NCBI GenBank assembly: GCA_900544275.1
Contig: UQUU01000002.1
Span: forward strand, 1 to 64,000
Reading direction: 5' to 3'
From: an uncultured Succiniclasticum sp.
GTDB taxonomy: Bacteria > Bacillota > Negativicutes > Acidaminococcales > Acidaminococcaceae
Length of the DNA stretch: 64,000 nt
Shown one piece after another: positions 34,752-44,278 of the stretch. The position numbers and the translations under genes are program-made. The notes under the pieces are model-generated. The model saw nothing but the letters and a program-made list of their open reading frames with translations. It did no database searches and was not told the DNA's origin. Numbering within the stretch: the first letter of the stretch is position 1; each line of letters begins with the position of its first letter.

Positions 34752-36535
34752 TGTTCCACCTCCGAATTATTATCCTTTTCTTTTTTAGTATAAAGTGCAT
34801 TCTTTTGCAGATAATATCCCAATAAATACGTTTCACTCAGCGATTTATTATATTCTTCATCAAATGCCGATATGATTTCCATAATTTGTCCAATCATCTT
34901 GTCATAATAACCTCTGAGGCCTGGAGGAAGCTTTGGGTAATATGCATTTTTCAACTGTCCCAATATAATTTTTGTTGCATAACCAGGCCTTTGAACAAAA
35001 ACCGTCTGCATTCGAATCGCATTTGCTTCGCGTTCTTCATCAGATTCATAGGTATCCTTCTCAATTTTTTCCATGATGGCAAGGAGCCTGCCAAATTGAT
35101 AGCTTCGATCTTTTCGATACTCTTTCAACGCCATATTCCACTCCTCCTTAAAATGGTCATACCTGTATTTTTTTATGACTGCACAAGCTGTAAATAATAA
35201 CTTTCTTCTGTTTTCTTTTGTGTAAGTCTGCATGTTGCTTGCGTTTTGAACAATTCGCATCATCAAATCCGTCGGTAACAGCGCTTTATCAATCCTGCAA
35301 TGGACTAATCTCTGCATATGTTGACCTACTATTTTTGTATCCAACTCCATAGTAGATTTTTCGTTACTATGTTTTTGTACTCCATATGTCATGGTAATAA
35401 TACTTTTTAATGTAGGCGCAGAGGCCCCCCAGAACGAATCATACCAGCAACAACTTTCATCCCATTCAAGCAATCTCTGAAAAAAATCGGATCCCAATAA
35501 CTCATTATAATACGTAATAGACAAGCGTCCGGCGGTTGCTGCATCAAATCCGGCAATTATAACGGATTCATTTTGCGGCAATTTCCTTGCATCCCCTGCT
35601 ATTGCTTTCCGCAAATTCTCTCGATATTCTGTCGGCTTACTTTTTGCCGAATCATTGACTAATAACGGATTAACTATATGGGGGACTGAGTAACCTTTGG
35701 GATTCCAGCAAATAAAAGTTCTGTTCCCTACAGACACACCATTATTTGCGACAATCCATTTCAAGGCATTATGTGCTTTTTGTGACGAAATATAACTGAC
35801 TGTCAGCGCCTCCTCTGCCGTTACGAATCTTCCACGATATGTAAAATTTTCTGTATCATTTGCTGAAATAATCTTTGCATTCCCACTGTTCGCTACAACA
35901 CCTTTAATATGGAACTTAGCCATCTTCTGTTTTTTTCCGCTTAGAAAACAGAGTTTCTCTGAATTGCTTTCAGTTATCGAAGCGTAATAGCGAGCAAATT
36001 GTTTCATCAACTCCAAATCACACCAAACAGGGCCGCTTTTCTCCCCCAAACCAACAACATTCCAACAAATTAAATCCTTTTCGTTTTTTATTTTTCCATT
36101 TTTATCGAATTCAAGCAGTCCTGCCTGTTTAAGATCGTTGATTACATCATGTTTTTGGGCATATAAAAGAACTGCTTTTATTTTGGGGTGGGAATAAGAT
36201 GAATTACACCAATCTTCTAATTGTTTTACATATAGCTCATGTTTTTCTTTTATAATATCGGTCACATACTGAATCTGATCACATAACGCATGCGCTCGTG
36301 CAACCCTTGATCTTGCCGCAGATTCCTCCGTCACCGGAATAGCAATTTTCTTTTCCGCGTCACATTTTCTCGCACTTGAGAAATTGCCTTGTTCATCTAT
36401 CGTAATCTCAACCTGGGGTTTTGCCATAATATGCGCAATAGGTGCCAGAGTCTCCTTCCCCTCATATTCTACACCTGCATATTCAGCTTCCATGCGATTG
36501 AATGTTTCTATCGCACTTTGCAATAATCCCATCAT
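34748..36535 (-). CDS. cas8c: Cascade large subunit Cas8c (Csd1)
   Basis: 595 residues, the usual size. The N-terminal segment and the TYRGRF and FICWNPKG blocks fit Csd1. Cas8c recognises the PAM and recruits Cas3; in I-C systems a small Cas11-like subunit is made by internal initiation within the 3' part of this gene. The start overlaps the cas5 stop by 4 bases. Internal start candidates were not resolved. Confidence 0.94.
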   Translation of the reverse strand: MMGLLQSAIETFNRMEAEYAGVEYEGKETLAPIAHIMAKPQVEITIDEQGNFSSARKCDAEKKIAIPVTEESAARSRVARAHALCDQIQYVTDIIKEKHELYVKQLEDWCNSSYSHPKIKAVLLYAQKHDVINDLKQAGLLEFDKNGKIKNEKDLICWNVVGLGEKSGPVWCDLELMKQFARYYASITESNSEKLCFLSGKKQKMAKFHIKGVVANSGNAKIISANDTENFTYRGRFVTAEEALTVSYISSQKAHNALKWIVANNGVSVGNRTFICWNPKGYSVPHIVNPLLVNDSAKSKPTEYRENLRKAIAGDARKLPQNESVIIAGFDAATAGRLSITYYNELLGSDFFQRLLEWDESCCWYDSFWGASAPTLKSIITMTYGVQKHSNEKSTMELDTKIVGQHMQRLVHCRIDKALLPTDLMMRIVQNASNMQTYTKENRRKLLFTACAVIKKYRYDHFKEEWNMALKEYRKDRSYQFGRLLAIMEKIEKDTYESDEEREANAIRMQTVFVQRPGYATKIILGQLKNAYYPKLPPGLRGYYDKMIGQIMEIISAFDEEYNKSLSETYLLGYYLQKNALYTKKEKDNNSEVEQ

Positions 36536-37263
36536 CTCACCTCCTCAAACTCTCCGATACCCGAAAAATTTCCTAAATTTTCGCCGAACGATTTAATACC
36601 CAGGTTTTTAATAGTCTTTTTCATATGAGGCAAGCATTCATCAGGTCTCAGAAAATCTATTACACCATTTTTCATGACGGGATGCCATAGATTTACTGTC
36701 ATCTTTTCTAACGTTGCCTCAGAATACGCTTCGTCCGCATAAGTTATACCATGGTACATGATTCCGAAATCTAACTGAGGTAATCCATCATAATATCCCT
36801 TGCCTTCTCCAAAAATACAGGGTTCTACATATCCTTGACATTCTCTCGTCCCTAAGAAAATGTCCCGTCTTCCGCCCTTTTTTATCATCCGCTTCGCAAT
36901 TTCATGATGCTTATTTTCATCTCTGTCGTTAAAAAGTTCCGGTCTGTTTTCATTCCACTCAAAATGGGCCCGAACCTGATACCTACAATCCTTCAAATAT
37001 GTATAATAAGATAAGTCGTTACCACCATTGTATTTTACAGGGCGCACACTTTTCACTTCCATCTGAATCCGCTTCATAATACGTACGCTGTCAATAAACC
37101 AAATAAATGTCGGTTTCCAATAAACTGAAGAAAGTACGCCCTTCAACGCTTCGTATGTCGGCACTTGATAGCTGCATTTTTCTCCCCCAATTCGCATGAC
37201 CGGATCGGAAAACAACGCATAGTCTCCATATACCTCAAATTCTACAATATTAGGGTGTTGCAT
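36532..37263 (-). CDS. cas5c: Cas5c crRNA-processing subunit (Cas5d)
   Basis: 243 residues. The N-terminus FEVYGDYALFSDPVMRIGGEKCSYQVPTYEALKGVLSSVYWKP is diagnostic. In type I-C this protein replaces Cas6 and cuts the pre-crRNA at the base of the repeat hairpin, then stays on the 5' handle. It overlaps cas3 by 22 bases and cas8c by 4. Confidence 0.96.
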   Translation of the reverse strand: MQHPNIVEFEVYGDYALFSDPVMRIGGEKCSYQVPTYEALKGVLSSVYWKPTFIWFIDSVRIMKRIQMEVKSVRPVKYNGGNDLSYYTYLKDCRYQVRAHFEWNENRPELFNDRDENKHHEIAKRMIKKGGRRDIFLGTRECQGYVEPCIFGEGKGYYDGLPQLDFGIMYHGITYADEAYSEATLEKMTVNLWHPVMKNGVIDFLRPDECLPHMKKTIKNLGIKSFGENLGNFSGIGEFEEVR

Positions 37264-39641
37264 ACATTATTACCTCCTTCTTCGATCAAACCAAGATTGT
37301 CATCATAAAATTCTTTATCCAATACCAATAGTAACCCTTCACAAATAGAATGGATGGCTTTTGCTTCTTTTAATTTCTTTTCCTGATACTTGAATAAGGT
37401 CACAGAAAATTCTTTGGCTTCATTAATTAATTTTTTTCTATATTCCCAGTTGTATTTTGCCTTTTCCGAACATAACTGTTCAATCAAATCACTGCCTTCA
37501 CCATACGGGGTGATTACCGAACTGGATTCTGTATCAATCACTTTAAAAAGTAGTCCAGCGGTTTTAAAAGCCTGATGAGTCATAAATTCATCATGTACTT
37601 TATTTCCATCTACATATTGATCATTGCTGGAAAGTAACGCAAATAAATTTGGGTATCTTTTATCTGCAACATAGTCTTGGTGTCCTCGCTTCATATTGCG
37701 ATACAAGCTGTGATAATAGTAATTAACTGATTCATCTGAAGCAAGATCATTTTTATAATCATCCTGTTTTTTTTCATACTCCGTAAGCAAGTCCGTTGTC
37801 GCCATCTTAGCATCCTTGATTTCACTTAAATACGTCAAATTTTCGTCAATGCAGTTTATTATCTGCACATTACCAACTTCAGAGCTTTCTCCATTTCTAT
37901 TACATCGCCCTGCCGTTTGCACAATATTATCAATCCCTGCTTGAAATCTGACAACCGCTTCAAATGAAATATCAACACCTGCTTCAATAACCTGTGTAGA
38001 AATACATATTACTTTATGCCCGTTTTCAAGTTCACCCTTTAAGCTTTTGAACACGTCCTTACGATGCGCCATACACATGCCTGACGTCAAATGATAACAG
38101 GTTGCTTCCACGTTGTCTTTTAACTCTGTAAATAATAGTTTGGCCTCCGCTTTTGTATTGCAAACAACAAGCAGGCTCTTATTTTCATGACTCCACATAG
38201 TAATTTTTTCAGGTATATCCTTCAATCTAAAGCGACCAGCATTGTGTATCTTAGTCCTTCTGAATATTTGTAAAAATTTATTTTTAAGTGCGGCCGGAAC
38301 AACACTTTTTTCACTGATATTCATACTATGGTTTGTATGCTCAAGGCAAGGCTGCGTTGCAGAACACAACAGTATAGTCGCATTGCATATTTTCATCAAA
38401 AAATTTATTGCTAAATTAAACATGCTTAGCATCTTTGTTGGTACTGACTGAACTTCATCAATAATAATGACACTATTGCAAAGCGAATGAAATCTCCTGA
38501 TTGCAGTCGTTTTTCCATCAAATAAAGTATTTAAAAACTGTACGAGAGTGGTAATAACAACAGGCGCTCCCCATGTTTCCGAGAACAATTCATGTATATC
38601 AAGCTTTTCTTCATCATAACTATCAACCACAAGATTGGAGTGGTGTTCTAGTACAATATCTTCATTGCCGATTGCCTCACGAATGATTTTTGCGTTCTGC
38701 TCAATAATACTTATTAAAGGTGCAACATAAAAAATCCTGCTTTTATTATATTTTTTAGCATGCGCCAAGGCAAATCTCATACCTGATAAAGTTTTCCCTG
38801 CACCAGTCGGAAGGTTTAAGCGATAAATCCCTGTTGGATGATTAGAAAATGCCGCGCACATATCAGACAGTTCCTTACGCGCTTTTTGAATATCTGTTTT
38901 TGTTTCCATTTTAGTGAGATTTTTTCCCAACGAGTGCAGACATTCACCCCATAACTCTTTGTCAGTATTTATAATAGGTGAAAAATCTCTCCCAACCATA
39001 AATTCAGCTGTATCTCTCCGGTCCCCATCAACAACGGCGGAAAGGATTAACCGTGCAAGAAGTCCCTCATAAAACAATACTTCTTGATAGCGTTTAGACG
39101 GTTCGGAATCATCCATTTTAGAAAGTGCACACAGGGCTTTTCCAATTTGCTTGCTTGCCTGTTCAAAATAACCATCCAGATCTTGCTCTGAACAACATTT
39201 CTGAAAAAAATTTTCTATTGTTTTCTTATCGTATTCAGGTTGCTTTTCAAGTCTGTGTATAAATCCATTTCGGGAGTTCTCATCTACTGCGTCAAATAAA
39301 CCATGGTGTGCTCCAACAGCGTATGCCAACAACTCTGCACTTATGTTTTCAATGGTCAGTTGTTGTTCTACTTTATGATATTTTCTTAATAACAAACTCG
39401 CTCCTGCAAAAGTATGAATCACGGAACCTTTAGAGGTCTTTTCTCCTTGTACTGCTTTCAAAATATACTCACAAAAATCAGAAGAAAATTTTCCTACATC
39501 ATGTAGTAACCCTGCAAGGTAACCCGCTTTTTCAAGATTTACACACTTTAAATCATCTTCTGCATACTGTGCGGTATTTATGCAATGGTCCTCACACAAT
39601 TGTACCTTGTTATTATTATCAATATGTGCAATAAAATCCAT
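37242..39641 (-). CDS. cas3: CRISPR nuclease-helicase Cas3
   Basis: 799 residues. HD nuclease domain at the N-terminus (LLHDVG with H47-D48, and GAHHGLFD near 110), Walker A LPTGAGKT (277-284), DEVQ box (395-398), SAT motif near 427, and motif VI QTAGRCNRNG (575-584). It degrades target DNA after R-loop formation by Cascade. First gene of the seven-gene leftward operon. Confidence 0.97.
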   Translation of the reverse strand: MDFIAHIDNNNKVQLCEDHCINTAQYAEDDLKCVNLEKAGYLAGLLHDVGKFSSDFCEYILKAVQGEKTSKGSVIHTFAGASLLLRKYHKVEQQLTIENISAELLAYAVGAHHGLFDAVDENSRNGFIHRLEKQPEYDKKTIENFFQKCCSEQDLDGYFEQASKQIGKALCALSKMDDSEPSKRYQEVLFYEGLLARLILSAVVDGDRRDTAEFMVGRDFSPIINTDKELWGECLHSLGKNLTKMETKTDIQKARKELSDMCAAFSNHPTGIYRLNLPTGAGKTLSGMRFALAHAKKYNKSRIFYVAPLISIIEQNAKIIREAIGNEDIVLEHHSNLVVDSYDEEKLDIHELFSETWGAPVVITTLVQFLNTLFDGKTTAIRRFHSLCNSVIIIDEVQSVPTKMLSMFNLAINFLMKICNATILLCSATQPCLEHTNHSMNISEKSVVPAALKNKFLQIFRRTKIHNAGRFRLKDIPEKITMWSHENKSLLVVCNTKAEAKLLFTELKDNVEATCYHLTSGMCMAHRKDVFKSLKGELENGHKVICISTQVIEAGVDISFEAVVRFQAGIDNIVQTAGRCNRNGESSEVGNVQIINCIDENLTYLSEIKDAKMATTDLLTEYEKKQDDYKNDLASDESVNYYYHSLYRNMKRGHQDYVADKRYPNLFALLSSNDQYVDGNKVHDEFMTHQAFKTAGLLFKVIDTESSSVITPYGEGSDLIEQLCSEKAKYNWEYRKKLINEAKEFSVTLFKYQEKKLKEAKAIHSICEGLLLVLDKEFYDDNLGLIEEGGNNVCNTLIL

Positions 39642-39965
39642 GCGGTGCCTCTTTTCATTAAAATTTCAGATACTCGTTTCCTTATCCAAAACGTATATTC
39701 TCCCAAAGCTCTATATTTGGCAAAGAAGTCTATTTCCATTTCTTTTTTATATTCTTATTTTCTTCCGTTACGTAAACTTCAAAAACGCCGACATCAACAG
39801 AAAATCAGCTCGTTGTAAATAATATTGTCCATTAGATATGTTTTCAAGTTTCATCTAAAATAACAAAAAAACAAAGTGATTCTGCTAATAATTTGCTTTC
39901 TCAATCCCAGAGCAATTTATAAAAAACGGTACCTGATTTAACCGTCAGATACCGTTTCTTTTTTG
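39642..39965. other. Intergenic region upstream of cas3
   Basis: 324 AT-rich bases. It must contain the cas operon promoter, but several AT-rich boxes compete and I could not choose one. The flavodoxin terminator is at its right end. No gene seen. Confidence 0.6.
39924..39957 (-). terminator. Intrinsic terminator after the flavodoxin gene
   Basis: Arms of about 13 bases with one mismatch (39924-39936 and 39945-39957), then a T6 run on the minus strand, directly downstream of the flavodoxin stop at 39966. Confidence 0.8.
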
Positions 39966-40457
39966 TTACGCTTCTTCCAGCCAACTGCGGATCGCAGTTT
40001 CTTCCAACGCTTCCGGTTTACGGATATCCAGACATTCTCCCACCGTAACGCCGGGGAGTTTATCTCTTATATCCTGCGCGCTGTTTTTCGGTCCGCTGCT
40101 TTTGCTGGTACAGAATAAGTATACTTTTTTATCTTTTAAGTCCAGCTTTGCTAAAAAGCTGTGGATGATCATGGGGCAACTGAACCACCAGATGGGAAAA
40201 CCTACGGCTATCTTTGTGTAGTTTCCAATATCGGGCAGTTCTCCGGCAATCGGCGGACGAGCGCCGCTTGCTTTTTCCATACCGGCTTTCGCCACACACA
40301 AGGCATACACGGAAGGATAAGGTTCTTGCGGTACGATTTGATAGGTATCCCCTGTTATTGTCGCCGCAATTTCCCTGGCTGCTTTTTCCGTTACGCCGGA
40401 CCAGGAATAGTACGCTACTAAAATCTTATTCTGCACTTTGTCTGTTTCATTGCTCAT
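39966..40457 (-). CDS. Flavodoxin
   Basis: 163 residues. FMN phosphate loop YYSWSGVTEKAA at about 16-27, and VGFPIWWFSCPMIIHSFL at about 85-102, where the tryptophans would stack on the flavin. It fits the small flavodoxin group used as an electron carrier or quinone-reductase-like protein in anaerobes. It starts 3 bases after the M18 aminopeptidase and probably shares a transcript with it. Confidence 0.88.
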   Translation of the reverse strand: MSNETDKVQNKILVAYYSWSGVTEKAAREIAATITGDTYQIVPQEPYPSVYALCVAKAGMEKASGARPPIAGELPDIGNYTKIAVGFPIWWFSCPMIIHSFLAKLDLKDKKVYLFCTSKSSGPKNSAQDIRDKLPGVTVGECLDIRKPEALEETAIRSWLEEA

Positions 40458-40460
40458 AAT

Positions 40461-41882
40461 TTACACCCGCTTTGCAAACTTTAAAAAAGCTTCGTAACCG
40501 CGCTCTGTTTCAAAAATGTCCGCTTTACTGGTGGCTTCCCAGGGAGCATGCATATTTAAGACCGCCACGCCGCTGTCAATTACGTTCATCCCGTACAAGG
40601 CCATAATATAGGCAATGGTACCGCCGCCGCCCAGATCTACTTTCCCCAGTTCGGACATCTGGAAATTCACTTTTTCACGGGTAAAAATATCCCGGATATG
40701 GGCGATATATTCTGCGTTAGCATCATTGGAGCCGGATTTGCCCCGGGAACCGGTAAATTTATTCAACACCATGCCGTTGCCCAGATAAGCCACGTTCTTC
40801 TTATCAAAGGAAGACGCATATAAGGGGTCAAAGGCACTGCTCACATCGCTGGATAACATGGTGCTGTTGGCTAAGGTACGACGCAGGGCCAACTCGCTTT
40901 CTTTGCCCAACAGGGCGAGAAGTTCCGCTACGGTATTTTCAAAGAACCGGCTCTGCATACCGGTCGCGCCTACGCTGCCGATTTCTTCTTTATCTACCAG
41001 AATACAACAGGAGGTCCGCTGCACTTTTGTAACATTCAGCATGGCTTTGTAGGAACCATAGGCGCACACCCGATCATCCTGGCCGTAGGACAAGACCATA
41101 CTGCGGTCAAAGCCGGCTTCACGGGCCCGACCTGCGGGCACCACTTCCAACTCGGCGGAAAGAAAGTCTTCTTCTTCTACCCCATACTGCTTTTTCAAAA
41201 TGGCCAGGACACCTTTTTTCACAGCTTCTTTGCCGTCAGTTTCTTTCGTCTCACTTTTGGCATTACGCCCCAGTTTCAACGGACGATTTCCCACAATCAC
41301 GTCCAGGGCTTCCCCCTCAATGACGGTAGCCGCTTTTTTGACCATTTGCTCCTGTGCCAGGTGAATCAGAAGGTCCGAAACGAAAAACACCGGGTCTTCC
41401 GGTTTTTCGCCGACAGCTACGTTTACGACAGTACCGTCTTTTTTCACAATGACGCCGTGAATGGCCAGCGGGATCGTGACCCACTGATATTTTTTGATTC
41501 CGCCGTAATAGTGGGTATCAAGCAGGGCAAAGCCCCCATCCTGATATAAGGGGTTTTGTTTTATATCCATCCGGGGCGAATCAATATGGGCCCCCAGGAT
41601 GTTCATTCCTTCTTCAATGGGATCTTTGCCGATATTAAACAGAACCACGCCTTTTTTCATATTGATACGATAGACTTTATCCCCTGCTTTAAGCGGCTTG
41701 CCGGCAGCAATGCAGTCGTCCAGGTTTTGGTAGCCGGCCTTCTTTGCTTCTGCATGAATGAGATTGACGCATTCCCGTTCCGTTTTACCGTTGCTCAAAA
41801 AATCCAGATAGCCCCTGCAAAATTCATCACAGGCCTTCAACTGCGCAGCGGTATAAGTTTCCCAAGTATTTTTCTGTTTCAT
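40461..41882 (-). CDS. M18-family zinc aminopeptidase
   Basis: 473 residues. Metal ligands and catalytic residues: LGAHIDSPRMD (H and D), DKEEIGSVGATGMQS (paired glutamates), SSDVSSAFDP, and the C-terminal MHAPWEATSKAD. The family removes N-terminal, often acidic, residues from peptides; the annotation as aspartyl-type is by family only. Start at 41882 follows a typical GGAAGCG-type site. No membrane segment or signal peptide, so cytoplasmic. Confidence 0.92.
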   Translation of the reverse strand: MKQKNTWETYTAAQLKACDEFCRGYLDFLSNGKTERECVNLIHAEAKKAGYQNLDDCIAAGKPLKAGDKVYRINMKKGVVLFNIGKDPIEEGMNILGAHIDSPRMDIKQNPLYQDGGFALLDTHYYGGIKKYQWVTIPLAIHGVIVKKDGTVVNVAVGEKPEDPVFFVSDLLIHLAQEQMVKKAATVIEGEALDVIVGNRPLKLGRNAKSETKETDGKEAVKKGVLAILKKQYGVEEEDFLSAELEVVPAGRAREAGFDRSMVLSYGQDDRVCAYGSYKAMLNVTKVQRTSCCILVDKEEIGSVGATGMQSRFFENTVAELLALLGKESELALRRTLANSTMLSSDVSSAFDPLYASSFDKKNVAYLGNGMVLNKFTGSRGKSGSNDANAEYIAHIRDIFTREKVNFQMSELGKVDLGGGGTIAYIMALYGMNVIDSGVAVLNMHAPWEATSKADIFETERGYEAFLKFAKRV

Positions 41883-41947
41883 TAAAACGCTTCCTTTCGT
41901 TCATCCTGTTTATTTCTGCGTTGAATCTTTCATCTGCGTTAAATCTT

Positions 41948-43012
41948 TTAAATTTTTCTCATAAAATCATAAATTTCTTTAAAGCGGTCTTTGCGGTACC
42001 GCTCCGGTTCCATATCCATGGTATTTAGAATGGTATACCGCTCTTTTCGCACTTCCCGGGCAAAACTCCAGGCATTCACAAACATTTCTTCCGTAATGCC
42101 CCGGCGTTCCGGGTTGATATCGATACCGTAGGCTTTTAAGAAATCCAACGGGATCTGATAATCTCTTTTTTGCAGCCAGGCCGCGCCGATGGTGCCGATG
42201 CCTACAACGATTCCGTGGGGCAGATCATGATTGTATAATTCATCCATGGCATGACAGAATAAATGGTCCGAGCCGCTGCAGGGTCGAGAGCTGCCTGCCA
42301 CCTGCATAGCTAAGCCTCCCAGCACCAGAGACTGGGCCAGCATTTTGATTCCGGCCGGGTTTTCAAAGCTTTTTACATTGGAATACAACAACGCGTCCAG
42401 AGCCCGTTCGGACAGCATATAGGCAAAGTCGTCCGGCTGGGTTCCGTTGAACCGGCAATCCAAAGTCCAGTCATACAGGGCTGTGTAGTTACTGATCATA
42501 TCGCCTACCCCGGCCTGTAACAGCAACCGGGGCGATTTTAAAATAATATCCGTATCAATTAAAAGTCCATCCGGTGTTTTAGAAGTGAAGCTGTGCGTTC
42601 TTCCTCCTTTGGCAAATAATACGGAAACCGGGGAGCAAACACCGTCATTACTCAATGCCGTAGGAATAGCAATATAGGGTATATTCGCTACAAACGCCGC
42701 ATATTTCGCCGTATCCAGCGCAGTCCCGCCGCCAAATCCCAGAATGATACGAATCCCTTCCATGCTGACTTTTTTCGCCACGGACACCGCGAAATCGAAG
42801 GAGCTTCTTTCGACCGTGATCACCTGGTAATGCTTTAACTGGGACAGCATGAGGCTGACTTTATCTTCTAAAAATTGCAGCAACCCTTCCGTGGTCAGGA
42901 TCAATATTTTTCCTTCTGTATCCCGAGGCAGATAATAATCCAGATTTTCCCCTAATTCCGCAATCGCATTAGGTCCCACCTTCATAAATAACGGGAGACT
43001 GAAATGATTCAT
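41948..43012 (-). CDS. sn-Glycerol-1-phosphate dehydrogenase-like protein (AraM/EgsA family)
   Basis: 354 residues from the ATG at 43012, which has an AGGA/GAAAGGGG site upstream; a TTG at 43048 overlaps the preceding stop by 3 bases and is an alternative. GGGTALDTAKYAA binds NAD(P), and the segments PTALSNDGVCSPVSVL, GDMISNYTALYDW and RPCSGSDHLFCHAMDEL match G1P dehydrogenases better than other iron-type alcohol dehydrogenases. The product, G1P, is the archaeal-type lipid backbone. It sits right after type 2 IPP isomerase, suggesting a prenyl-glycerol product. Confidence 0.82.
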   Translation of the reverse strand: MNHFSLPLFMKVGPNAIAELGENLDYYLPRDTEGKILILTTEGLLQFLEDKVSLMLSQLKHYQVITVERSSFDFAVSVAKKVSMEGIRIILGFGGGTALDTAKYAAFVANIPYIAIPTALSNDGVCSPVSVLFAKGGRTHSFTSKTPDGLLIDTDIILKSPRLLLQAGVGDMISNYTALYDWTLDCRFNGTQPDDFAYMLSERALDALLYSNVKSFENPAGIKMLAQSLVLGGLAMQVAGSSRPCSGSDHLFCHAMDELYNHDLPHGIVVGIGTIGAAWLQKRDYQIPLDFLKAYGIDINPERRGITEEMFVNAWSFAREVRKERYTILNTMDMEPERYRKDRFKEIYDFMRKI

Positions 43013-43044
43013 TTTCCTAACCCCTTTCTTTAGTACCTCTATGC

Positions 43045-44142
43045 TCAAACCGTATGAAATCCGGCTGTTCTCTGGGTCTTTCTGCGTTTTTGCGTGGTAC
43101 TGTAACCGCGGCTTTGCATAAAGTCAAGCAGTTCCCCTGTAAAAACCAAAGGTATCTGCTGCAATTCTTTCACGGACCGACTGCCGGTGAGGACCATAAT
43201 ATCCCGGATATCGTCCAGAATCTCCCGTAAATAATCCGCAGCAATTTCTTCTCCCTGCTCCAATACTTTGGCCAGGACAACGCCGCTGAGAGACACCGCA
43301 TCGGCGCCTAACGCCAGACATTGCGCGGCCTGCCAGCCATTTCTGATGCCTCCGGAAGCAATCAGCGTATCCTGGGGATTCAACTCCTGCACCGCTTCCA
43401 CTACGCTCCAGGCTGTGGGTATGCCCCAGTCGGCAAATTTTTTATGCCGCGGCACTTTACTGCGCTTGGCCTCAATGGCCGTAAAGCTGGTGCCGCCCAG
43501 CCCCGCCACATTGAAACAGGTAAAACCCAAACCATGTAATTCCTGAATTTGTTCCCGGGCCATACCGCAGCCGGTTTCTTTCAGAATGAGAGGGATCTCC
43601 AACGCTTCCTGAAGCCGGAAAAGATTCTCCATCAGATGAGCAAACTCTTTGTCCCCTTCCGGCATCAGTAATTCCTGTGCTGTATTTAAATGAACCTCCA
43701 AAGCCGAAGCCCCGATCATTTCAACGGCTTTCAGCGCTTCTTCCGGAGTCGCCAAAGCGCTTACATTGGCAAAAAGGAGACCCTCAGGGTATTCTTCCCG
43801 CACAATGGTATAGCTGGCAACAGCGCTGCCGTCTTTTACGGTACCGTACTGTGACCCCACGGCCATAGGAATTCCCGCCAGACGGGCGGTCCGGGCTAAC
43901 TTGCCGTTGATTTCCCGGACGGCCTCCGTGCCGCCGGTGATCGCATCAATAAATAACGGTACCGGTACCTTCAGGCTGCCGATATGAGTTTGTAATTGTA
44001 CCTGATCCGGGTCGACAGAAGTCAGGCAGTTATGTAAAAAGCGAACTTGCTCCAGACCGGTGCGCCGCTCGCCATCCCCTGTCGCCAGCGCATATTTTAT
44101 ATGATCCAGTTTACGCTTTGACCGCAGTGTGTTCTTATCCAT
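43045..44142 (-). CDS. fni: Type 2 isopentenyl-diphosphate isomerase
   Basis: 365 residues. FMN- and NADPH-dependent interconversion of IPP and DMAPP. Motifs: LDHIKYAL near the start, PLFIDAITGGT, VGSQYGTVKD, the ASGGIRNGWQAAQCLALGAD block and VSLSG near the C-terminus. It forms a coupled pair with the G1P dehydrogenase downstream and lies near ispH. Its own terminator separation from ispH-S1 shows it is a separate transcript. Confidence 0.94.
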   Translation of the reverse strand: MDKNTLRSKRKLDHIKYALATGDGERRTGLEQVRFLHNCLTSVDPDQVQLQTHIGSLKVPVPLFIDAITGGTEAVREINGKLARTARLAGIPMAVGSQYGTVKDGSAVASYTIVREEYPEGLLFANVSALATPEEALKAVEMIGASALEVHLNTAQELLMPEGDKEFAHLMENLFRLQEALEIPLILKETGCGMAREQIQELHGLGFTCFNVAGLGGTSFTAIEAKRSKVPRHKKFADWGIPTAWSVVEAVQELNPQDTLIASGGIRNGWQAAQCLALGADAVSLSGVVLAKVLEQGEEIAADYLREILDDIRDIMVLTGSRSVKELQQIPLVFTGELLDFMQSRGYSTTQKRRKTQRTAGFHTV

Positions 44143-44235
44143 ATCTTATTATATCACCTGTCCGTTATCTTATCCTTGTCTGACCATTCTCTATCCGAAT
44201 GTATGGGACAGCCGAAAGATATTTCTTCCGTATGG

Positions 44236-44265
44236 TAAAAAAAGAGGACGGCAAACACCGTCCTC
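44236..44265 (-). terminator. Intrinsic terminator after ispH-S1
   Basis: Perfect arms GAGGACGG (44244-44251) and CCGTCCTC (44258-44265) followed by a T7 run on the minus strand. Confidence 0.88.
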
Positions 44266-44278
44266 AAGAGTCTCTTGC

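Noticed and set aside
41948..43012. General iron-containing alcohol dehydrogenase or glycerol dehydrogenase
   Set aside because: The ALSNDGVCSP, GDMISNYTALYDW and SGSDHLFCHA blocks match sn-glycerol-1-phosphate dehydrogenases more closely, though substrate proof is lacking.
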